From: Echinicola vietnamensis DSM 17526
GTDB taxonomy: Bacteria; Bacteroidota; Bacteroidia; Cytophagales; Cyclobacteriaceae
Direction: 5' to 3'
Assembly: GCF_000325705.1 (NCBI RefSeq)
Contig: NC_019904.1
Coordinates: 938,001 to 1,002,000 of the forward strand
Length of the DNA stretch: 64,000 nt
Shown: positions 16,467 to 24,588 of the stretch, in pieces
Layout of the letters: every line of letters starts with the position of its first letter
Position numbering within the stretch: the first letter of the stretch is position 1
Notes under the pieces: model-generated
What the model was told of the DNA's origin: nothing
Database searches by the model: none
What the model saw: only the letters and a program-made list of their open reading frames with translations
Translations under genes and position numbers: made by a program

Positions 16467-17129
16467 TCACCATTCCTTTAGCTCCCAGAAAGCGGCCAGC
16501 AGGTAGGCAACAAAAAACTTCCTGAGGTGGGCAAGGCCACGATAAACCAATCTCCTTGCTGAGGAAATATGCGAAAACTCAAATATTTGTGCAATCTCCT
16601 GATAGCTGAGCCCTTCAAAATAAAAATAGTAAATCGCCTCCCTTTCACGGGTATCCAGTTGCTGCAGGGCCATGGTGAGTTTTTCGAGTTGTTCCCGCTC
16701 CATCTGTCGGTTAATATAAACGGTCTCATGGGATAGCTCGACTGGAAATTGCTTGAAGTCAAAAGCATGATGGGATGAAAACCGATGATGGTGTTTCTTT
16801 ACGGCATCGATGATTCTTCTCTTAAAGCTCTTGAAAAGGTACGGTTTGATAGCATCTGTCTTGCCCAGCCCATTTCGTTTGTGCCGCAGGTAAATAAAAA
16901 AATCCTGAAGGGTATCCTTCACCAGGTCATGATCCATTGTCAGTTGGCAGCCAAAGTTAAAAAGGACATTTGCATACTGCTTGTAAATGGTGATAAAAGC
17001 CTCTTCATTGCCTGTCCTAAAAGCGTCCCAAAGGCGGCTTTCCTCCATTCCCACACCGAACCCGTCAGCTGCTGGAGCAGAGGAAGTGGCTGTTTTGGGT
17101 TTTATGGAACGTTCATGGAGCAAGGACAT
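16467..17129 (-). CDS. RNA polymerase sigma factor, ECF type (sigma-70 family)
   Basis: This 220-residue ECF sigma factor has region 2 with EEAFITIYKQYANVLFNFG and DHDLVKDTLQDFFIYL, and region 4 with LDTREREAIYYFYFEGLSYQEIAQIF followed by SSARRLVYRGLAHLRKFF. A Met at residue 28 (17048), directly before ESRLWDAF, is a second plausible start. The first 27 residues are low-complexity. Bacteroidota ECF factors of this type often pair with a FecR anti-sigma factor and a TonB receptor. Here a siderophore receptor lies downstream on the same strand and an Oar-like receptor upstream, but no FecR gene is present. Its regulon is unknown. Confidence 0.88.
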   Translation of the reverse strand: MSLLHERSIKPKTATSSAPAADGFGVGMEESRLWDAFRTGNEEAFITIYKQYANVLFNFGCQLTMDHDLVKDTLQDFFIYLRHKRNGLGKTDAIKPYLFKSFKRRIIDAVKKHHHRFSSHHAFDFKQFPVELSHETVYINRQMEREQLEKLTMALQQLDTREREAIYYFYFEGLSYQEIAQIFEFSHISSARRLVYRGLAHLRKFFVAYLLAAFWELKEW

Positions 17130-17227
17130 GGTGACGGGATTATGCGATCATCACCATAATTTCCATCTTGTATGGTGATAAATCATCCTGCACATTCCTG
17201 TACGATCATAAATAAGACGTACAAAAA

Positions 17228-17293
17228 AAGGGGCTGTCTCAAAATGTCAACACCAAAACATGATGCATCCTATTTTAAGAGACAGCCCCTTCT
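17228..17293. terminator. Long inverted repeat, probable terminator of the Oar-like receptor
   Basis: AAGGGGCTGTCTC (17228-17240) is perfectly complementary to GAGACAGCCCCTT (17279-17291) across a 38-nt loop. On the minus strand the second arm is followed by a run of T (from the A-run at 17223-17229), which fits termination after the receptor gene ending at 17318. The loop is unusually long for a simple terminator. Confidence 0.6.
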
Positions 17294-17317
17294 AAAGAAT
17301 ATCAAAGGATTATTGCC

Positions 17318-20300
17318 TTAATCAAAGATATACCTGATACCGATTTGTCCTCTCCAACGGCTAAGGAAATCGCTTACAAAATAAGGATTGCCGTCGCTCA
17401 GGCCAGAACCATCATAGCTGTATGTAGGGACATAACCGCCGTCTTCATAGCCCTCGAAGTTGATCAAGGAGAAGGAGTTATTGCTCACACTATATTGTCT
17501 GCCCCACTCCTTGCTGATCAAGTTGCCGAGGTTAAACACATCAAAGGAAAGCTGCAGCCTGTGATTGGTTTCCCCAACAGTAGCCAGCTTAAATTCATGC
17601 ATAAAACGCAAATCCACCTGATTGGTCCAAGGGAGCTTGTCACCGTTTCGTTCTACATATTGTCCCCTTCTAGAGCTGAGGTACTCATTGCCTTCGATAA
17701 AGGCATTCAGTCTATTCCACTGAGAAGCTTGCTCAGAAGCTGAACCTACGAAGTTGATCTCATCGGCACTTGCCGGCACATAGATTAGATCATTTCCAAA
17801 GGTATCATCATTATTAATGTCTCCATTATACACATAAGAAAGCGGTACCCCTGACTGACCATTATAGAAAAGTCCGATGCTAGTGGAAGAACCATTTTTA
17901 TAATTGATCTTATAGTTTACCGCAGCCACCACTCTGGAACGGATATTATTATCTGCAAAACCCAATTCGGTGTTATTGCCACCATTCACAGTCTCCACAT
18001 ATCTCCAGTTGGAGTAGGCTTGACTGGAAGTACCGCCATTGACGTCTTTGGATTCGCCATAGGTATAGGCAGCACTCATGGACAAACCTCCTTCAAAATT
18101 TTTCTGTAATTGGGCGGTCAAATTGTACGCATATCCTTTGTTGGTATTGGTCAGCAACAGAACATCATTAAAATTGCCATTCATATATTCTGAATCAAAT
18201 ACGACCCTATTATCAGGACCGCCTTGTAAGGTTCCAGCCTCTTGCTTATTCAAGTTTCTATAATCGATGTTCTTAAGGTTCTTGGAATAAATGGCTTCGA
18301 AAGTAGCGATCAATCCACCTGGAAATTGATGGTCCACTGCTCCATTTACCCTCAATATCTGCGGAAACTTAAAATCTTTGTCTGTAACATTGATTTCCGA
18401 CGCAGTAAGTGATTGGCCTAAATCAGCTGCATCTGGCTGACCATACGGATCCGGCACAAATGTAAAATCCTCATTTCCACTAAACCGACCGATGCTTCCT
18501 TCATTCCTTGACAAATTAACTCGTCCAAATTCATTACCGGTATTCGTGTATTGGTTAGAGAGCCATACAAATGGCACTCGACCGGTAAACAGCCCAACAC
18601 CACCTCTTACCTGAGTAGTACCGTTGCCATTCACATCCCAGTTGACGCCCACACGGGGAGAAATCATCAATTGCGCTCCGGGCATTTGGTCTGTCGCTAC
18701 GCCATATTCAGCAAATTCTTCGTTAAACTGTTCGTTTACGGAAGGCTTTTCTGAGAAAGTCGGAATATCTAACCTAAGACCGGCAGTAAGTTTAAGGTCC
18801 CTGGTTGCTTGGTATTCATCCTGCGCATAAAAACCCAGCTGAAAAGCATTGAATTCAGCCCCTTGTTGAGGATTATCCGTTCTGGAATAAGAATAGTCAT
18901 AGCTTCTCGGAAGGACTTCTCCAGGAGTACCTACGGTTTCAAAATCTTCCAGTGAGAAGTAACTATATGCCCCGAAGTTTTGACGGATAAACAAGTTATA
19001 CGTGCTGTAAAATTCATTGTGTGTACCAAATGTCAAGGTATGTCTCCCTTTATACAAGGTCAAGTTATCCGTAATGGTCAGCACATCCTGATCGAGCTGG
19101 TTGGCTGTGGAAAAAGGTTCAGAACCTAAATTGATGCTTCTACCGCCACTTAGTCTCACGTTGATAGCAGGAAAAGGCTCTCCCAGATAATCCCTATCGT
19201 CCCTTACGGTGGTATAACCTATCCGTAGTTCGTTGGAAATATTATTGCTGATGTTACTGGTCCACTCCAATACGGTACTGTTGGTCGTAGAAGGGAAAAA
19301 CTCACCGTTATTATAGAAATTGGCGGAGTTTGGACTTCTGGAACCGTCTATGTTCTCCCCGTACACATAAGAATGTCGCAAGGTCAGCTTGTTGTTCCGG
19401 TTGATGTTCCAGTCCAATCGTGCAAAGATCTTTTCAGAACTTGTGACATTGCTGTAAGCCCCATAAGGTCCTGGATCATATCCAAGTCTTTCGGCTACCG
19501 ATGCCACTCGATCCATTTCCTCCACAGAAATATTGGAGCTCCCAGAACCTGGCTGGTACAGTAAAGGCTGCGTTCTGCTGGTCACTTCACCGTTGACAAA
19601 GAAGAACAACTTATCTTTTACCACAGGACCTCCCAGTCTAAAACCGGTTTGGTAATCGGTATAACTGTCCAATTTGGTTCGCTCTTCATCTGGGCTTTTG
19701 CCCACCAAATCTTGGTTATTGGAATAATAATAGAGCGATCCTTCGTAATTGTTCGTGCCAGATCTGGTGATGGCATTGATACCGCCACCGGTAAATCCAC
19801 CCTGGCGCACGTCATAAGGAGCAATCACCACCTGAACCTGCTCGATGGCATCTAATGAGATCGGTTGTACCCCGGTCTGGCCACCATTGGTGCCCGATGA
19901 GGAAAGGCCAAAAACATCGTTGTTTACCGTACCGTCAATGGCAAATTGATTGTACCGGTTATTTTGGCCGGCAAAGGAAGTACCCGAACCAGCTGTAGAA
20001 GCCTGAGGGGTCAGCCTGGTAAAATCCGAGATAGACCTGGAAATAGATGGTAGAGAGTTGATCTGCTCATTGCTGATACTAGTGGCGGCTCCTGTCCGCT
20101 CATCATTGATCACAGGGTTTCGAGTGGCCAGTACTTCTACGCCCTCGATTTCAAGCCCCTCTTCTTGCAAGACCACATCCAGTCGATAAGCCTGTCCCAA
20201 TTGCAGGTTAATGTTTTCTACTATCGCCTTCTCGAAACCAATAAAGGTGATTTCCACCGTGTATGGTCCACCTACTCGCATACCCTGGATGGTAAACCGA

Positions 20301-20503
20301 CCATCCACCCGGGTAGAGGCACCATATTTCGTTCCTGATGGCGTGTGGGTGGCTACCACATTGGCACCAGGCAACGTTTCTCCACTAGGGTCTTCCACCA
20401 CACCACTCATGCTGGCGGTGGTGATCCCTTGGCCATACAATGAGTTTACCCCAATCAGGAGCATCGTCATTGCGAATAGACTCTTTAGTAATAGTTGCTT
20501 CAT
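17318..20503 (-). CDS. TonB-dependent receptor, Oar-like, with carboxypeptidase-regulatory-like domain
   Basis: The 1061-residue outer-membrane protein begins with a signal peptide (MKQLLLKSLFAMTMLLIGVNSLYGQ). A carboxypeptidase-regulatory-like domain follows (about 30-115: MSGVVEDPSGETLPGANVV ... GRFTIQGMRVGGPYTVEITFIGF). The plug (about 125-250) has TGAATSISNEQINSLPSISR, FAIDGTVNNDVFG and APYDVRQGGFTGGGINAITRSG, and the rest is a large barrel ending IGIRYIFD. The N-terminus and plug resemble the Oar family of Myxococcus and Bacteroidota, not SusC. The role is outer-membrane transport or protein export. The substrate is unknown. A -7 element lies 53 nt upstream (20556-20563). The ECF sigma gene is downstream on the same strand, separated by a terminator-like hairpin. 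Confidence 0.9.
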   Translation of the reverse strand: MKQLLLKSLFAMTMLLIGVNSLYGQGITTASMSGVVEDPSGETLPGANVVATHTPSGTKYGASTRVDGRFTIQGMRVGGPYTVEITFIGFEKAIVENINLQLGQAYRLDVVLQEEGLEIEGVEVLATRNPVINDERTGAATSISNEQINSLPSISRSISDFTRLTPQASTAGSGTSFAGQNNRYNQFAIDGTVNNDVFGLSSSGTNGGQTGVQPISLDAIEQVQVVIAPYDVRQGGFTGGGINAITRSGTNNYEGSLYYYSNNQDLVGKSPDEERTKLDSYTDYQTGFRLGGPVVKDKLFFFVNGEVTSRTQPLLYQPGSGSSNISVEEMDRVASVAERLGYDPGPYGAYSNVTSSEKIFARLDWNINRNNKLTLRHSYVYGENIDGSRSPNSANFYNNGEFFPSTTNSTVLEWTSNISNNISNELRIGYTTVRDDRDYLGEPFPAINVRLSGGRSINLGSEPFSTANQLDQDVLTITDNLTLYKGRHTLTFGTHNEFYSTYNLFIRQNFGAYSYFSLEDFETVGTPGEVLPRSYDYSYSRTDNPQQGAEFNAFQLGFYAQDEYQATRDLKLTAGLRLDIPTFSEKPSVNEQFNEEFAEYGVATDQMPGAQLMISPRVGVNWDVNGNGTTQVRGGVGLFTGRVPFVWLSNQYTNTGNEFGRVNLSRNEGSIGRFSGNEDFTFVPDPYGQPDAADLGQSLTASEINVTDKDFKFPQILRVNGAVDHQFPGGLIATFEAIYSKNLKNIDYRNLNKQEAGTLQGGPDNRVVFDSEYMNGNFNDVLLLTNTNKGYAYNLTAQLQKNFEGGLSMSAAYTYGESKDVNGGTSSQAYSNWRYVETVNGGNNTELGFADNNIRSRVVAAVNYKINYKNGSSTSIGLFYNGQSGVPLSYVYNGDINNDDTFGNDLIYVPASADEINFVGSASEQASQWNRLNAFIEGNEYLSSRRGQYVERNGDKLPWTNQVDLRFMHEFKLATVGETNHRLQLSFDVFNLGNLISKEWGRQYSVSNNSFSLINFEGYEDGGYVPTYSYDGSGLSDGNPYFVSDFLSRWRGQIGIRYIFD

Positions 20504-20555
20504 AATTTGATTTGTGATTGATAAAAACTGATTTGCTTTAAAAGGTTTTCCAATA

Positions 20556-20563
20556 CAAATGTA
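20556..20563 (-). promoter_or_regulatory. -7 element (TACATTTG, minus strand) of the Oar-like receptor
   Basis: CAAATGTA on the plus strand reads TACATTTG on the minus strand, matching TAnnTTTG. It predicts a leader of about 45 nt before the ATG at 20503. No clear -33 element is visible. Confidence 0.5.
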
Positions 20564-21112
20564 TAGGACTTTACAGGGTTTTTATTTTAGTAATTGTTAA
20601 GTTTCTCCTTGCTATAATCGATTTTCTTAACATTAAATTCGCACTGGGCTAAAATTTTATTCTAAATATAAGAACTAAAAAAAGCAAATCCGAAAAAATA
20701 ACACATCTATGTATCGAAAACACAGAATTTATTCTTTTCACATTCTTACACCGCCTCTACTTACTTTTGTTACAAATAAAGCCTATTTAATACAAAAAAT
20801 TTTTCCAAATTGTTAATATCCCGTGAAAATGGCTTTTAAACACCCCTGCTAAAGTGATGTATTATCTTGGCCCTTGGCCGACCATCGGCCTCACGAAAGC
20901 TAATTTTCTTTTATAGGTGAACCTGATTTTCATAGGTTAATGCCAGCGACAGACGACCTTCTGTCACTTTTTTATTACCTTCATGATTTAGGTAAGTATT
21001 GCTTTGGAGACGGTAAAAATCAAGCATTCACCCAACACGATCCACCACTGCAATACGTTATGAAGAGGGATCACCGTTTGCAGTTTTGACAAACTGATAA
21101 TTTCTGAAAAAT
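20564..21112. other. 0.55-kb spacer with a possible small-RNA unit
   Basis: The divergent spacer between the Oar-like receptor and the YhhN gene has no ORF. It is A/T-rich to about 20850. Then comes a structured stretch (20863-20973) with a hairpin, a terminator-like hairpin and a T-run. The last 140 bp before YhhN show nothing recognisable. Confidence 0.6.
20863..20973 (+). ncRNA. Candidate small RNA or attenuated leader
   Basis: TATCTTGG (20863-20870) is one base from TAnnTTTG. A tight hairpin follows (GGCCGA 20876-20881 with TCGGCC 20885-20890), then AACCT/AGGTT in the middle. GACAGA (20948-20953) with TCTGTC (20960-20965) ends in ACTTTTTT, a terminator shape. The unit would be a transcript of about 95 nt with no ORF. 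It could equally be a premature terminator in the leader of the YhhN gene. I do not recognise a known RNA family. Confidence 0.3.
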
Positions 21113-21811
21113 ATGAAACAAAAAGGAATAGGGTGGCTATACCTCTACTTATTTGCTGGGGTTAGCGATATGGTCATGATCGTGGAAGGCCATCCAGAGT
21201 ACCGGTATTATACCAAGCCCTTGATCATGCTATCATTGGCCATTTATTTTCTCACTACGACGGCAGTAATCAAAAACAGCCTCCTTCGAAAATCCGTAGG
21301 AGCCGGGTTGATTTTCGGACTTGCAGGTGACGTGCTCTTACTTTTTCCATCTTTGTTCCTTTATGGTTTGGGGGCATTCTTGATCACCTTGATATGCTAT
21401 ACCATCGCCTTCAAGCTCACCCAAAATCACCAGATCAACCTCCGCAATATCAATTTCCTCAAAACGTTTTTCTATAACCTTCCCCTATACATTTTTGCGG
21501 CCATGTTATATTTCCTGGTGAATGATCACTTGGGGCAAATGAAAGTGCCTGTGGTGCTGTACATTTTGGCCATGGTCTTGATGGTATCCATCGCCAGGGA
21601 GCGCTTCAAACGCACCAATATGCTGAGTTTTATACAGGTATTTATAGGAGCACTTCTTTTCATGATTTCGGACAGTATTCTGGCATTGGACCTCTTCTTC
21701 AGCCCTATAGCCAATGCTGATATCCTGATCATGGGCACGTACATTTTGGCGCAGCTGCTCATCGTGATGGGTATTCGGAGTCACTTGGTCCACAGCCCTA
21801 CGGCAAAATAG
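21113..21811 (+). CDS. YhhN family membrane protein (lysoplasmalogenase-like)
   Basis: The 232-residue protein has about eight membrane helices and the YhhN/TMEM86 pattern. Conserved acidic positions appear in AGLIFGLAGDVLLLF (Asp about residue 74) and IGALLFMISDSILALDLFF (Asp about residue 187). The G-A-x-x-F segment LYGLGAFLITLICYTIAF follows helix 3. Family members hydrolyse the vinyl-ether bond of lysoplasmalogens, but activity has been shown only for some, so the function is inferred. It stands alone, with divergent or repeat-filled spacers on both sides. Confidence 0.8.
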   Translation: MKQKGIGWLYLYLFAGVSDMVMIVEGHPEYRYYTKPLIMLSLAIYFLTTTAVIKNSLLRKSVGAGLIFGLAGDVLLLFPSLFLYGLGAFLITLICYTIAFKLTQNHQINLRNINFLKTFFYNLPLYIFAAMLYFLVNDHLGQMKVPVVLYILAMVLMVSIARERFKRTNMLSFIQVFIGALLFMISDSILALDLFFSPIANADILIMGTYILAQLLIVMGIRSHLVHSPTAK

Positions 21812-21812
21812 A

Positions 21813-21895
21813 GATCAAGCAATACTTCTCGGGGATGAATGTGGACATAGTCTTATGAAATACAATTTCACACCGTTAAAACGATGGTATTCCTC
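21813..21895 (+). repeat. Dispersed intergenic repeat, family D, copy 1
   Basis: Blocks GATCAAGC, GGATGAATGT, GACAT, TCTTATGAAA, ACACCGTTAAA and CGATGGT match, in the same order, the segment at 48326-48405. It begins 2 nt after the YhhN stop codon. Non-coding. Confidence 0.6.
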
Positions 21896-21985
21896 CAAGG
21901 GGCAAACGCCTTTAAAAAAATGTTCCTATTTGCATTTATATCCGCCGTTCCTACGGACCTTATCCTTTTGTGTGTAATCATTTTT

Positions 21986-22007
21986 GGTGCAGGTGACAAC
22001 CTGCACC
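21986..22007. repeat. GGTGCAGG hairpin repeat, copy 1
   Basis: GGTGCAGGT (21986-21994) and ACCTGCACC (21999-22007) form a perfect 9-bp stem around GACA. The same stem core, with a different loop, occurs at 55898-55919, and a degenerate half occurs near 26192-26206. Confidence 0.65.
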
Positions 22008-22199
22008 TTCTATATGACCCTCCGCCAAGGGCGGATTAGGCAGGATGCTCAGTTGTGAGAGCATATTCAGGGTTTAACCTCAACCAAGCCAACCACCATA
22101 CATGAGCAGATAGCCGCGACGGCTTGTACGATCCAAATCAACAAATCATGGATCAAGCAGAAAAGATGGGGGCTAGCCTATTTCGATGGCTAAATATGT

Positions 22200-22249
22200 T
22201 TTGGCCACGGATGAACACTGATAAACACAGATAGGATGCTTAGGCATTG
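22200..22249 (-). repeat. Dispersed intergenic repeat, family E, copy 1 (inverted)
   Basis: Read on the minus strand this gives AAGCATCCTATCTGTG, then TTATCAGTGTTCATCCGTGG. It matches almost exactly the plus-strand copies at 47911-47985 and 48739-48812. Similar ATCTGTGTTCATC...CGTGG words are known to recur in intergenic DNA of many bacteria. Their role is not known. Confidence 0.7.
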
Positions 22250-22377
22250 TAAATCGGTGTTCATCTCCCCAGAAATATGACTTGATCCAAAATAACAGGA
22301 ATTAAGGCTATATCGATACAAAACCCAGGCTAAATAAAAATGAAGTGGATGCTGTAATCTACACGGAAAGTCATTAA

Positions 22378-22440
22378 TAATTGCTTTGTACCTTTGAGCC
22401 TTCGTGGCGAATCATTATTCCCTAAATAACAAAATCTCTC
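22378..22440 (+). repeat. Dispersed intergenic repeat, family F, copy 2
   Basis: TAATTGCTTTGTACCTTTGA, CCTTCGTGGCGAATCATT and the following A/T-rich tail align with family F copy 1 (1728-1798). Non-coding. Confidence 0.65.
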
Positions 22441-22482
22441 GCCCCCAGAAACATTGCTTGATCCCTAACAATTGCTAAAAAC

Positions 22483-22529
22483 AAAGCCGCAGCACCGTCC
22501 AGAAATCATCCTGGCGGTGCTGCGGCTTT
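22483..22529 (-). terminator. Rho-independent terminator of aspS
   Basis: AAAGCCGCAGCACCG (22483-22497) and CGGTGCTGCGGCTTT (22515-22529) form a perfect 15-bp stem, extended inward by CCAG/CTGG. On the minus strand it is followed by TGTTTTTAG. It lies 24 nt past the aspS stop. Confidence 0.92.
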
Positions 22530-22552
22530 AGAAACGTTTCTTTAAAACGCGA

Positions 22553-24307
22553 TTATTTCTTCAATGCCAGTTGAATGCTCAGCTCTTTCAGCTGCTCATC
22601 GGCAATGGCACTTGGAGAATCGATCATAACATCCCTTCCGGAGTTGTTTTTCGGGAAAGCAATGTAATCCCTGATGGAATCACTTCCACCAAAGATCGCA
22701 CACAACCGGTCAAAGCCAAAGGCTATTCCCCCGTGCGGTGGTGCCCCGTATTCAAATGCCTCCATCAAGAACCCAAACTGAGCCTGAGCCTCCTCATCGG
22801 AAAAGCCAAGATGCTTGAACATGGTCTTTTGGGTATCCCGGTCATGGATCCTAATGGATCCACCGCCGATTTCCACGCCATTGATCACCAAGTCATATGC
22901 ATTGGCACGAACAGCTCCCGGATCATTTTCCAGCAGTGGAATATCCTCTTGCTTTGGAGACGTAAATGGATGGTGCATGGCATGAAAACGCTTGGTATCC
23001 TCGTCCCACTCCAAGAGTGGAAAGTCCAATACCCACAGTGGCTTGAATGTATTCTTGTCTCTCAATCCAAGGTCACTTCCCATTTTTAGTCGCAACTCAG
23101 AAAGCTGCTTTCTGGTGGCATTTTGATCCCCAGACAAAACAAGGATGAGGTCACCGGGCTGGGCATTCATTTTATCCGCCCAAGCTTTGAGATCCTCTTG
23201 GCTATAAAATTTATCCACCGAGGATTTAAAAGTGCCGTCGTCGTTGCATTTCACATACACCAATCCCTTGGCACCGATCTGTGGCCGCTTCACCCATTCG
23301 GTCAAGGCATCCACTTGCTTTCGGGTATAACTGGCCGCTCCTGGAGCAGCAATGCCCACTACCAATTCTGCCTCATCGAAAATCTTAAAGCCTTTGTTTT
23401 GAGCCACGTCATTCAGCTCCACAAACTTCATGTCAAAACGCAAGTCTGGCTTATCGTTTCCATAGTACTTCATGGCATCGGCAAAAGTCATCCGCTCCAC
23501 TTCACCCAGCTCCACTTTCTTTACGGTACTGAACAGGTGCCTTACCAGCCCTTCAAAGGTGGTGAGGATATCTTCCTGCTCCACAAAAGACATTTCGCAG
23601 TCTATCTGGGTAAATTCCGGCTGCCGATCAGCCCTAAGGTCTTCATCACGGAAGCATTTTACGATCTGAAAGTACCGGTCAAAGCCGCTGACCATCAGCA
23701 ACTGCTTAAAGGTCTGTGGTGATTGGGGCAAGGCGTAAAACTCGCCCTCATTGATACGGCTAGGCACCAAAAAGTCCCTGGCTCCTTCCGGAGTGGACTT
23801 GATCAGCACCGGTGTTTCCACTTCCATGAAGTCCAGTCCGTCCATAAATTTGCGGGTTTCCTGCATCATGCGGTGCCTCAGCTGAAGTTTCTCCCGAACG
23901 ACCCTTCTTCTCAAATCCAAATAGCGATACTTCATCCGCAGGTCCTCACCACCGTCCGTCTCATCTTCAATCACAAAAGGAGGAACCTTTGCCGCATTCA
24001 GGACTTTCAGTGCAGTGGTCTTAACCTCAATGTCTCCTGTCGGAATTTTATTGTTTTTGGAAGTTCGCTCGATGACCTCACCAGCAGCTTGGATGACGAA
24101 TTCCCGTCCCAATGAAGCCGCCTTTTCCAGCAGTGCCTGATCACTGGAGCCCTCTTCAAAAATCAGTTGGGTAACTCCATATCTATCCCGTAGGTCCACC
24201 CATACCAAACCTCCTTTGTTCCGTACCCGCTGCACCCAGCCGGAAAGGGTCACTTCTTCGCCCACATCTCCTATGCGCAATTCCCCACAAGTATGTGTTC
24301 TTAGCAT
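22553..24307 (-). CDS. aspS: Aspartate--tRNA ligase
   Basis: This 584-residue class II synthetase attaches Asp to tRNA. It has the N-terminal OB-fold anticodon domain (about 1-105: [29 protein letters not shown]). The catalytic core has motif 1 around [23 protein letters not shown], motif 2 around [24 protein letters not shown] and motif 3 [13 protein letters not shown]. The bacterial GAD insertion lies at about 285-410. The length is typical of bacterial AspRS. The gene is monocistronic, with a strong terminator. Whether it is discriminating or also charges tRNA-Asn cannot be settled without checking for AsnRS and GatCAB elsewhere. Confidence 0.97.
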   Translation of the reverse strand: MLRTHTCGELRIGDVGEEVTLSGWVQRVRNKGGLVWVDLRDRYGVTQLIFEEGSSDQALLEKAASLGREFVIQAAGEVIERTSKNNKIPTGDIEVKTTALKVLNAAKVPPFVIEDETDGGEDLRMKYRYLDLRRRVVREKLQLRHRMMQETRKFMDGLDFMEVETPVLIKSTPEGARDFLVPSRINEGEFYALPQSPQTFKQLLMVSGFDRYFQIVKCFRDEDLRADRQPEFTQIDCEMSFVEQEDILTTFEGLVRHLFSTVKKVELGEVERMTFADAMKYYGNDKPDLRFDMKFVELNDVAQNKGFKIFDEAELVVGIAAPGAASYTRKQVDALTEWVKRPQIGAKGLVYVKCNDDGTFKSSVDKFYSQEDLKAWADKMNAQPGDLILVLSGDQNATRKQLSELRLKMGSDLGLRDKNTFKPLWVLDFPLLEWDEDTKRFHAMHHPFTSPKQEDIPLLENDPGAVRANAYDLVINGVEIGGGSIRIHDRDTQKTMFKHLGFSDEEAQAQFGFLMEAFEYGAPPHGGIAFGFDRLCAIFGGSDSIRDYIAFPKNNSGRDVMIDSPSAIADEQLKELSIQLALKK

Positions 24308-24588
24308 ATTTTTAATTTTTTATTCGATACCAGTCGCCAAAGATAATAATTCGATCCACAGTTTACTATTATGACAAAAAGTATCCTAGCATTTTTCTAC
24401 CTATTTCCTCCTTGGAACAAAATTATCCTTCTTTTCTACACAATTCCAGCCCCTATCTTTCGTTTAAACCTAGAGATTTATCAAAAACAACCCATTTCAA
24501 CGTAAAAAATAGCCTAACTACTTGCTATTTGACCAAAATTTAAACTTATTACAAGATCGTTTTAATTACCAAAAATCAACATTAGGGA

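Larger units (their letters stand above)
21812..22482. other. 0.67-kb repeat-bearing spacer
   Basis: No gene is seen. The stretch is a mosaic of short repeats that recur elsewhere in the window: family D at 21813-21895, a GGTGCAGG hairpin at 21986-22007, family E (inverted) at 22200-22249, and family F at 22378-22440. A CCGCC/GGCGG hairpin also lies near 22021-22037. Confidence 0.7.
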
